Below, one piece after another: positions 33,225-41,936 of a stretch of 41,936 nucleotides of DNA (positions are counted from its first letter, which is position 1; every line of letters starts with the position of its first letter). The notes below the pieces were generated by a model. The model was not told where the DNA came from and searched no databases. It saw nothing but the letters and a program-made list of their open reading frames with translations. Source of the DNA: Gnetum montanum (lineage: Eukaryota > Streptophyta > Gnetopsida > Gnetales > Gnetaceae); NCBI GenBank assembly GCA_015680685.1, contig MNCI01004997.1:94023-135958 (forward strand). Reading direction: 5' to 3'. Position numbers and translations under genes: made by a program.

Positions 33225-33336
33225 TATATCAAAATTGAATCTATGACCTAGAGACTTAATACTATGAGTGTTACCACTAGATTAACACCTTCAAGTGCAA
33301 ATCATGTGAGTTAACCAACTGAGCTAGGCTCTTACT
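33225..33336 (-). repeat. SINE-like copy 7 next to a second tRNA-like head
   Basis: On the minus strand, GCCTAGCTCAGTTGGTTAAC (33300-33336) is an almost canonical tRNA 5' half with a good A-box. It is followed directly by a copy of the SINE-like family with A-box TAATCTAGTGG at complement(33274-33284) and B-box-like AGATTCAATTTTG. This is either a nested insertion or two tRNA-derived heads in a row. It is not a tRNA gene, as no acceptor or T-arm pairing closes it. Confidence 0.5.
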
Positions 33337-33690
33337 GTTTTTCTTTTAGTGATTAGCTTATGGTAAAAGTAATTTGAACCATGGTTATAAAGTAACTCTA
33401 TGTAGGGAGAGAAATAACATGATATTATTATCAAAAAGCATAATCAACCATGTTTTCGTATGCTTGAGCCCGTGACCCATTTCAGAAAATGACAAGCGTT
33501 GCCAACAATCTTGAACCACCATCTATGGTATCAAAAACCAGGTCAAGAATGTGACATGTGAACGAGGATCTTCCACCAGAATGACTGTAACCTTTTGTTT
33601 CAGTCAAATTTTGGGTTGGAGACCGGTGGATAGGACCACTGGTCGTTAGGTATTTATTATTACTCTGAATCAGCCGGCCAGTTTGGTGCC

Positions 33691-34520
33691 ATGAATACAG
33701 TGAAATCTTCCCGTGACTTAAGAGTGTTATTCAACTCTTAACGAAAAGTCACTATTCACTATTCAGCAACCTAGAACTGAAGCACAGATCATGGTTGCCC
33801 ATCAGAGTAGCCATGACTATTGCTGCACAAGACCAAGCAGTTTCTGAGTGTCAGTCGCTTACCTTTTATAACACAAATGCTTTATACCTACATCAGCCGC
33901 CTACATCAGCCGCCGGGCATGTAGCAGGAAGATTAAAATCTCACTTCAATAAATTTCTCTAAGGTGGACCGGAACGGCAGGAACGGGTCAGCTTATGCTC
34001 AGTAGTAAAAGTAAAACAAAACGGTGGTCAGCGCACAAATTGTTAGATCGTTTTGTATAACAAAGTGGGTCAGTAGCAGCAGTTATTGTAACACAATACA
34101 AATTCTTTGCGTGTGAGGGAAAACAGGAAAGAAAAAGGAAAAACAGTCAGATTATAAGGATATAATATGCAGACACTGATTGAGATACACACCTGCAGAT
34201 GAGGAGCGGCCGGAAATGGGGATGAAAACAAATTTATGACTTTTGAGGATAGGCATCCTCATAAACTATCAAAGACGTCAAAATAATGATCAACGGAATT
34301 AGATCAAGTGGCTGCTGCTGTGGTTGCCGAACATAATGCAGACTCCAGAGCTATTGGTCACGGTTAGGCCAAAATTATAACCAAATTTACCAACCCACTG
34401 ATGGCCACTAAACTTTAGACATTGATAGATGGATAGCATAGACATATCCAAAAATAGACAGCACATTAAGTTTTGTATTTGTTACGCAACCAAAAGCGAA
34501 TGCAACAGCCAGGGCCATAA
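33691..34520 (-). repeat. Segmental duplication, copy 1, with splice-like junctions
   Basis: It aligns in the same orientation, with many differences, to 38155-38830: AATACAGTGAAATCTTCCCG; CACAATACAAATTCTTTGCG; GCAGACACTGATTGAGATAC; GAGGAGCGGCCGGA; GTATTTGTTACGCAACCAAA. On the minus strand both copies keep AG/GT donor-like junctions: here CAG/GTGTGT at 34193/34192 and AAAAG/GTAAGC at 33863/33862. A CTACATCAGCCGC unit is doubled near 33887-33912. No protein is recognised. Confidence 0.55.
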
Positions 34521-35600
34521 TTTTTGATGGGTTCCCTTTTTCTAGCCATAAATATAACAGATGCAATTGGTTAGAATGGAATTGAGTATAAAGCGAAAAT
34601 TCATGCCAGTGCTTAAATATAACTTGTATTTTAATTGAAAAGAGTGTCTTACTGTTCCAGTTATTGAGATTTTTCTTCTACGCAGAACGGACCATAAGAG
34701 TTAGTTGAGCCATCGTTTCTCAGTGTATAACATTGCTATGCACAGTAGGAATTTAGTTGATACTGCAGGCGTCTGCTGCGGCTGCGGCTGGTATGATTAT
34801 CAAAGACTATCAAATGTCATGTAATATTGGCCCACCTAAACATGTGCTTTTGATGCTTACACGGGTTTTGATGTCCATGCCCTAATAACAACAAAGGATA
34901 GGATTCTGTAAAAGAAGTGGCAGTTGTTCTTTAGGGAGAAGACAAATCCAAAGAGCAATAAGAACGCTACAGCAAAGTGATCGAACCATGTTATATGGTA
35001 TGGCAGACGATGGTGGATAATACTTCACAAAGTTGAAAACGACTCACCACTCTTTTCCTATCTGCCTGATGGTGGAATGGAATGTCATCTGTTGCTACGT
35101 TCTTGGGGAAGGGGAAGATTTAGCGAGGGGGAAGGGGAAGATTTAGCGAGAGAGGCCTAATTAGAACATGTACTCATAATTTGATATCAATAGCGGTTAA
35201 TGGAGTTTGTTTAAGCTACACTTGAAATTTAAAATGTCTATACCTTGAGGAATGGGTAGAATTGCCATGTATGAAATTTCCAGTACATGTTCTAGTAAGC
35301 TCATGCTATGTCACAAACTTTACGGATCAAAAGATTATTTTTAAAAGGGTACACCACCTATTAGGCTTTGAATTGAAGTTTCTATTTTTAAAGTCCTTTT
35401 TCAATCATCATCATCACTTTAGCATTGTCCAAGCAATATAAAGTTTGTTACATAGGCTATATTTTCCATTTGTCATTTGCCTCTAAGATATAACTTATGA
35501 ATTGAATACATGACTCCTAAGATAAAGGTCATGAACCTTACCAACAACTTAGAGCATCACTTATGATGTAAGAAAGTGCAATCTAAGAGAGTATCTTATA
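34521..35600. other. Intergenic stretch, nothing recognised
   Basis: No gene is seen. A short direct duplication GGGGAAGATTTAGCGAG occurs at about 35113-35150. A weak SINE-like remnant may lie at 35470-35545 (minus strand). Confidence 0.4.
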
Positions 35601-36035
35601 TCCTCCACCATAGCACTGGTTTTCTCCCAAACAAGGTAGGTACACCGTCTCAAGTAAAATTTTTGCATAACCACTAGTGTTTTCGATGAGAAAAATACAA
35701 AAAGCTTGTGTCCTCCACCATGGCATTGGTTTTCTCCCAAACAAGGTAGGGACACCATCTCAAGCAAAATTTCCATGTGACCTACTCTCAGTGACGTTTA
35801 GATGAGAAAAATACAAAAAGCTATCAACCTAGGCTCAGTAAGTGTTTCCACCATGCCTTAACATGCATGGTAGTATACATCATGTATGTATCATTATTCA
35901 TTAAGAATACTTGGCTTGAGACAAATATGAAAAGCTATCAACCTAGGCTTAGTAAGGGTCTCCACCATGCCTTAACATGCATGGTAGTATATATCATGTA
36001 TGTATCATTATTCATTGTGAAGACTTAGCTTTGAA
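35601..36035. repeat. Two adjacent tandem duplications (110- and 114-bp periods)
   Basis: Units 35601-35710 and 35711-35822 both begin TCCTCCACCAT and contain TTTTCTCCCAAACAAGGTAG. Units from 35812 and 35926 share AAAGCTATCAACCTAGGCT and CATGCCTTAACATGCATGGT. The AAAAATACAAAAAGCT end of the first pair is the start of the second, so the four units form one chain. Confidence 0.85.
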
Positions 36036-36600
36036 AAATTCTAAGTATATCTTCATACCAATAGTTTAAAAGTGTGAAAGAAACATGAACCCTTAACCTC
36101 TTGCTTGAAGTTTGAAATGCATACTACTATGTTAGATGAGAATACAATCACTTTTTATTTTATTGGAACAAGTACTCTTGGGTCCGATTTGACATACAAA
36201 AGTGGGACCAGAGACAAGTAAGCATGGCCAATGATGGTCATTCAAAATGCTTGAGCTAGTAGCTTAACACAATAGACATATATTCATCTTATTACTAGAA
36301 GTGGAAGATGAATTCAAATTCCTTAACAAGAGTTCATTCATAGGTTCTGCACATCAAGAGCCCTTGAAGATGAGTTACATATAATTTTTTTTCTCAAGTT
36401 GTAGCTATCCATTTGAAATAGCTTTATAATATTACTAACCATTTGAAACAACGTTATAATGTTGCATCAAAAGACTTGTATGATTTGTTTTTTTTCTACG
36501 CCCATTAGTGCTTTGTCAATTTGTAGTCTATTTTTATTTTTCATCAAAATGTAATGTTTGTTTAAAAGATCATATGGGTATTCTATTTTAGATATTTTAT

Positions 36601-36880
36601 GAGAACCACGACTTAGATGGTGTAGATATGTGCAAAGAAGATTTAGACAATGAGTCTATAAACAAAGGTTGCTATATCACTATTCCAGGAAAGCTACGGG
36701 AAGACTAAAGAAGACATGGGAAAACAATCGAGGATGATTTGAAAAAACTATAAATAAAGAAAGATTTAGTTCTTCTGGAGGTAAATGGGGAAAAAGAACT
36801 TAGGTACCCCACCCCATTTTGTTGGGATAAGTCTAGGACCTCATTTTGCTGGGACAAGTTTGGGATTATGATGATGATAT
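36601..36880 (+). mobile_element. RTE-type LINE 3' end
   Basis: Decayed C-terminal reverse-transcriptase ORF remnants (CTTAGATGGTGTAGATATGT; GAAGACTAAAGAAGACATGG, reading RLKKTWENN) are followed by CCCCATTTTGTTGGGATAAG and a GATGATGAT tail. This is the typical 3' end of plant RTE LINEs, from memory. The coding part contains stops. Confidence 0.72.
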
Positions 36881-37167
36881 GAGTCTTTGAACATAATAAA
36901 ACTTAAATTTCAATTTTATATTGTTTATTGCTAATTATAATGCTACCCAAAAACTAAAAATTTTATCTTTGATTTTTCTCTTTAACAGACCTCTAACATA
37001 CCTCTAACATGAGAACAAATGGAAAATTTTGCATCCAATATGAGTGGATATAACTTGTACCTTTTGCTCATCTTCCCAATTTTAATCCAATTTTTACAAT
37101 GATTTATTACGATTTTTTTTAGATCCGAGTAGCTGAGACATAAAAAAGGCAGAAACACATGCAGTTT

Positions 37168-37230
37168 TGTATTTGTTACGCAATCGAAAGCAAAAGCAAT
37201 GGCAGGGGCCACGGCCAGACATTTTCTTTT
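37168..37230 (-). repeat. Partial third copy of the 33691/38155 duplicated segment
   Basis: GTATTTGTTACGCAATCGAA and the following AGCAATGGCAGGGGCC match the blocks at 34472-34520 and, more weakly, 38762-38805. Confidence 0.5.
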
Positions 37231-37322
37231 CAATTCAGTAGTAGCGTGTGATTGCAATCCGTGGCGTGACTCCGTTTAGTTGTATTGTTGCTTAGTTAAT
37301 CTGTACATTGCAATTTCTTAAT

Positions 37323-37414
37323 TATGCAAAACAGCAACACTCCATCTGTCACCATAAATGTGATTGATATGCAAAACAGCAATACTTCATCTATCTCAAT
37401 AAATGCAATTGATA
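37323..37414. repeat. Tandem duplication, 45-bp period
   Basis: Two units start at 37323 and 37368 with TATGCAAAACAGCAA and share CATAAATG/CAATAAATGC and ATTGAT. Confidence 0.75.
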
Positions 37415-38154
37415 ATTTGTTGAAAGGGAATCTTGTGGAAATTGGAAATCCGCACTGAACAACCACATCTTATCAGACGTATGTCTATAGTTGAACCGTA
37501 CTGGAGAACTCTGCTTTGCACCTTAGGGATTTAATTGGTCCTTCATATCAGTGGGATTATCAAATTTACATTAACGGGTCACCTAACCACGTGGTACTTG
37601 CATTGTTTTCAGCGTTACAACGACGCAACAGCAAAAGAAAGTTAAAATGTTAAAAAGTTTTCTTTAGACCCAAGAAAAAAATGAAAAATCAGGCAGCAAT
37701 CCTAACTAACTTTATCATTAACCTCAACTAACAAGCAAATATAAGTTGAATGCATGTTCCATTTATTTTTATAATTAAATTTAAACCTTTTGATGAATTA
37801 TTTAAATTCGAGAGAACCTTTATCATTAAAAGAAATAATATGATGTTACTTATGTTTTTAAGTGCCTTATTAAAAAATTGAAAGTGAAGCTTTATTGCTT
37901 CCCAAGACCCATGACAACTCAAAAGGCATGAACTTTACTGTGATGATGATCATGTTGGCCTCCTTCGAACAACCCAAAAAGTACTTGATGAATGATCAGT
38001 GCAAGTTATTAGCTTGTTGATAGAAGTCTTGCTATAGAAATCCATTTCACAGGTCCAATTCCCATGAGAAATGCTTGAGTTATGAAATAAAAAAATGTTT
38101 TTCGTAAAAGTTAAGGGTCTCAGTGATTTTCAGATATTCAGTACCGTAAGTTAC

Positions 38155-38830
38155 CAACATATACAGTAAAATCTTTCCATGACGCAGTGTTTTCCACGAT
38201 GTACAAAAACAAGCAGCACCTAATTTCCAGTTCCTCACCTTGTTTTCGCACAGCATGACACATAAATGCATCAGCTGCTGAGAATACAGAGAGAATTCAT
38301 GAAATTTCACTGCTGTTGAAGAAAAAGTCAGAAACAAACAATGTTAACCACACGAATTTCAAATTCGTTGTGTCACAAAATGAGCGGATAGCAACAGTGA
38401 TTGCAGCACAATACAAAATCGTTGCTTGTAGGCAAAAAGCAGAACAACAAGAAGAACCATGACAAGATAAAGCTGTAATGCAGATGCTGACTTCGATATA
38501 GACAATTAGACATGCACCTGACGAGGAGTCGTCGGAGATGCGAACAAGTTTTATGACATTATGAGGATAGAAACTTCGAATACGTTAAAATGATCCAGCG
38601 CATCATGTCAAGTCGCTGCTGGAACATTGTATTGCAGAGTTCCGACCTTTTGGCAACGGTTAAGCCACAATCCGGAGCTAACTTTTCTAACCCACCAATT
38701 GCTCTGAACACTGATGTAGATACCCCTCACGGATACATATCCAGATCAAATCAGAGGTAGTTTTTGTATATGTTATGGAACAAAAAACAAAAGCAAGGGC
38801 CGTTTCTAAATAGGTTTTAGTTCAAGTAGT
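38155..38830 (-). repeat. Segmental duplication, copy 2, with splice-like junctions
   Basis: Diverged partner of 33691-34520. On the minus strand a 74-base block (38239-38312) is bounded by TTCAACAG on the left and AAG/GTGAGG on the right, as an internal exon would be. A second donor-like CAG/GTGCAT is at 38518/38517. The block reads VKFHEFSLYSQQLMHLCVM in one frame, which I do not recognise. It could be a remnant of a duplicated host gene or a non-coding RNA; nothing shows it is expressed. Confidence 0.5.
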
Positions 38831-39479
38831 GTCTGATTCCTTTCAAAAGCAATTACCTACATCTGCATATCTTTAGGAAATTGGGGGCCACTACTGTATA
38901 TATATAATAAGATTCATTAAACTGAAATTTTTATGTCTTCATTCAAACTTTTTGAATAAAGTTTTTCTTAAATTAAATTTATAATTCAGTGTTGCTCAGT
39001 GGAATGGAATCTAAGCTAACGGGATGTTCTGTGTGTTGTGTATTTCTTTCTAAGTACATTCTAAACCGGATTTACTAACTGCTGTTTATCTGATCTGTGT
39101 GTCTGTTTTCATGATGTAACCGCTTCCCATGCACCGAAATCCCTCCTGAGCTTTTGTCGTCGAGTTGGACATTTATGTCTACCAGCAGCTGCTCTTGCTT
39201 TATCATGGCGATTCCAATCAAGAATTTGTTTTTCGGTTTTTAGAATTAATATTGCTGTTCATGTAGCTGTAAAATGTCCCTCTGTATGTATCGGCCCGTT
39301 TTGAAGGGGCATAGTTTTATCATCTGCCCCTCCCTCTTCCTGGACTAGATAAGTATATCGATGACTTAAAGTGGTGTGAACTAAAGTCATTCAACAAAAC
39401 TAATACCAAGTCTTACTAATAGGTTAATCCTTTAATTTTTTTTAATTATTAACTTATTCTTAACACTTTAAATTTTTTC

Positions 39480-39710
39480 ATTAAGTTATTAGCTTATGGT
39501 AAGGGTCTTGGCATGGAAATCCAAGTCATAAGTTTAATTCTAGTCGAACACTGAGTTATCGGCAACATTGAGTTATGAATTAAAAAAATTTAGTAAAATG
39601 GAATTCTAGAACTACTTTATCTACAAGAGGGTCTCAATTGATGTAAATTGAAATTTAGTTTTAGTTTTACAATGGTTATAAAGTAACTCTATATAAGGAA
39701 AAACATAAGA
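39480..39710 (+). repeat. SINE-like repeat copy 8
   Basis: A-box-like TAGCTTATGGT lies at 39490-39500 and B-box-like AGTTTAATTCTAG near 39531-39543. The later ACAATGGTTATAAAGTAACT block also occurs at about 33380, next to TTAGCTTATGGTAA, so a fragment of the same subfamily lies at 33345-33410. Confidence 0.55.
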
Positions 39711-39924
39711 CTATATATTTATAAAATATATATTTGAAATTGGAATTAAAATTTTACTATGTTTGTAGACCCTCTGGATCTATTGGATAGTGGAAATAGT
39801 GGAAATATACATGCTGTGAATTTTAAGAACATCATTAAGAAAATTACCGGGCATTTTTAGTAACATCTGAAACAAATCAACCAAATTTGCAATTGTAATA
39901 TTCCATCTTTATCTTGCTCTTCAT

Positions 39925-39999
39925 AGAGGTGAATGGTGAAAAGGAAGTTATATATATGAACCCATTTTGTTAGGACAATGCTAGGATGATGATGATGCT
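39925..39999 (+). mobile_element. RTE-type LINE 3' tail
   Basis: CCCATTTTGTTAGGACAATG followed by CTAGGATGATGATGATG matches the tail at 36815-36875. Only the last part of the element is present. Confidence 0.62.
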
Positions 40000-40103
40000 A
40001 TTGAATATTCCATCTCTGTCAAATTTGCTTCAATACAGCACATTGTATGAAAATGCAGTATTTATTTTTAATGCTATATATATTGTACAATTAGTATATT
40101 TGT

Positions 40104-41104
40104 TGATGAATCATCAATTGGCTTAGATATAGTAGATGCTATATCACATTTGTGTTGTAGCATCCCTTACAGTAAATCTCAGTTGGTTGCTACATCGCAT
40201 TTGTTTTACAAAAAAGTCAAATTTTCAACAGCTATGATATTGGGTATCCAATATCGGAGCTGCGATATCGCGTATCAAATATCATAGCACAAGCTATGAC
40301 AATAGATATATGATATTACAGGATGTGTGCTTACTTATAAATACAACACTTGGGGGCATGATTCGAATAACTTCTTTTCCATCCTTAGGTAGCCTATTGC
40401 AGTTTCATTTTGTAGTTTTAGTGATAGAGTGAATGCTTGCAGTGTGGTGTTGAGTAGTTGTACAGAATCTTTACTTGAGTAAAGTGTACTTGGGCACAGT
40501 TCATGTCTGAAAATAAAGATCGAGATTGCTTTTCTTTATTGTAGCATCGACTTAATTTTATTGTTTTATGTAGCATAGTTTTTATTGTTTTTTTAGTTTA
40601 ATCATTTACATTTCCAAGTACTTTACTTTCTTGTTCATTAGTAAAGCGAAACAAGTATGACTGGTTTCGAGCGTCTAAGTGTAATCATTTGGTAATCCCA
40701 ATAGTGTTATTGCTTGGTTCGCCCAGTAGCATAACACTTGGTAACCTAATAACCGTTACATTAATCCAAGGTGTGTATGGTAAGCCAAGACCAGATGCTC
40801 ATCACTCTAGGCTAGAGTAGCTTTACATTACCATCATTACTTAGACTTAGGACTAAATTTCATTTCCAATTATGTTCATCCCTAGGAGTAATAAGGGCCT
40901 AACAACATCAATTATCATATGCATCACTTTGGATTAAACCATACGTGAGAAAGCTATCACTAGTCCAACTAAGAAGACAACGTCTTGCGATCAATGCTTA
41001 ACAATCTAGATGCCAAAACTAGTTCCATCCACGGAATTCAATCAAATCGTGCATGAATGCTTGTGATTCATATGGTTGGGCATAGAGGTACCTATTGTTC
41101 ATCA
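40104..41104 (+). repeat. Solo LTR, 1,001 bp, TSD TTTGT
   Basis: It begins TGATGAATCATCA, ends TTCATCA, and is flanked by TTTGT at 40099-40103 and 41105-41109, with no internal region. GATATC-type palindromes (40235-40290, including GCGATATCGC) precede TATAAATA at 40336-40343, and AATAAA follows near 40510. U5 has TTGGTAATCCCAATAGTG and TTGGTAACC blocks, and the end GAGGTACCTATTGTTCATCA corresponds to the other LTR ends. It is a diverged relative of the A-D LTRs. Confidence 0.87.
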
Positions 41105-41149
41105 TTTGTTCCTCACAAGGAGTTTTGTACCATCCACTTGTTTAAACTC

Positions 41150-41936
41150 TGATGAATTGTATTTTTCATAGGCCTTGATATCATAGCTTTGATATCAGAT
41201 CCCCGATATTATGGCACAAGTTTTGATATTAGATACCTAATATCGCAAGATGCATTTTTGCCTATAAATAAGTGTGCTCTCCCCATGCATTTAGAATTCT
41301 ATTGTCAATAGAGTAGCCAAACTCTTATAGTTTTATTTCGTAGTCTTAGAGAATAGTCTGTGAATGCCCACAGTGTGGATCTAAGTCAATTGTACAATGT
41401 CTTATGTAAGTGGCAACATACCTAGGCACATTCCATGAACAGCAATGAGATTGAGATTGATTCTTATTAATTACAAAACTTTGACTTAGATTAAATTTAC
41501 TTTTAATGCAATTTATATTCCATATGCTTAGTTAATATTTACATTTCTATGTAAGTTAATGAATTGGCGGAACGAGCACAACCAATTTCAAGCATAAAGA
41601 CATATTCACTTGGTAATCCTAGTAGCGTTATTGTTTGGTTTGCCTGGTAGCGTGACACTTGGTAATTCCAATAGTGGATACATAGGTTTAGGATGTGCAT
41701 GACAAGCTAGAAACAGACACTCATTGCCCGTAGGCTAGTTTAGACTTTACTTTTCATTGTTAATTAGATTAAATAATTAATTTCTCTATTATCGTTAGGA
41801 GTAGCATAAGGCTAGAACAACGTCAACAATCATATGCCTCCCTTTGGACTAAACCATACGTGACAAAGCTACCACTAGTTTAAGTGAGAAGATAGTGAAC
41901 TACGATCAAGGCATAATGATCTAGATGCCACAACTA
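41150..41936 (+). repeat. Second LTR of the solo-LTR type, cut by the window end
   Basis: It starts TGATGAATTG 45 bases after the solo LTR. GATATC/AATATC repeats lie at about 41167-41245, TATAAATA at 41263-41270, and the same U5 blocks follow (TTGGTAATCC, ATCTAGATGCCA). By comparison with the solo LTR about 80 bases are missing. If it is a 5' LTR, the element body lies beyond the window. The expected target duplication would be AACTC (41145-41149). Confidence 0.75.

Overview
The window looks like nuclear DNA of a repeat-rich land plant, most likely a seed plant. It carries one complete intron-containing gene, for a plant glycoside hydrolase family 3 beta-D-xylosidase. Almost everything else is decayed retroelement DNA: Ty3/gypsy LTR elements with a tRNA-Asp-type primer site, RTE-type LINE tails and tRNA-derived SINE-like repeats. 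The sequence does not let me name a genus.

Layout. 1-1215: minus-strand fragment of a retroelement-type protein (Transposase_32-like) behind a TATA promoter with GATATC palindromes. 2150-5666: element A (minus), with an open 659-codon gag, a perfect primer-binding site and a 977-bp LTR. A is inserted in the gag of an older element C (minus, 5667-7958). 9533-16467: element D (plus), bounded on both sides by the 5-bp target duplication TAAGA. It has a broken gag-protease region and no recognisable reverse transcriptase or integrase. A single N at 15824 replaces about 170 bp of its 3' LTR. 16468-18793: LINE and SINE relics. 18794-23152: the beta-xylosidase gene (minus, six exons, 806 aa). 25095-26362: a cluster of SINE-like copies and a perfect 26-bp inverted repeat. 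26462-29715: element B (minus), an internally shortened copy flanked by ATTAT. 29721-40098: intergenic DNA with short tandem duplications, LINE tails and a diverged segmental duplication with splice-like junctions. 40104-41104: a solo LTR flanked by TTTGT. 41150 to the end: a second LTR of the same kind, cut by the window edge.

How the parts relate. A, B, C and D share LTR termini (TGATGAG...CATCA), a primer site matching TTGGCGCCGTTGCCGGGGA, a U3 module of GATATC palindromes just upstream of TATAAATA, an AATAAA signal in R, and related Gag proteins. No pol gene is visible in any of them, so they look like non-autonomous gag-only (TR-GAG-like) elements that would depend on enzymes made elsewhere. 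A is the youngest by nesting, perfect primer site and open gag. B, C and D show many C-to-T and G-to-A changes, as expected of methylated, decaying repeats. The beta-xylosidase is the only gene I expect to be functional for the host: a secreted enzyme of cell-wall xylan and arabinoxylan turnover.
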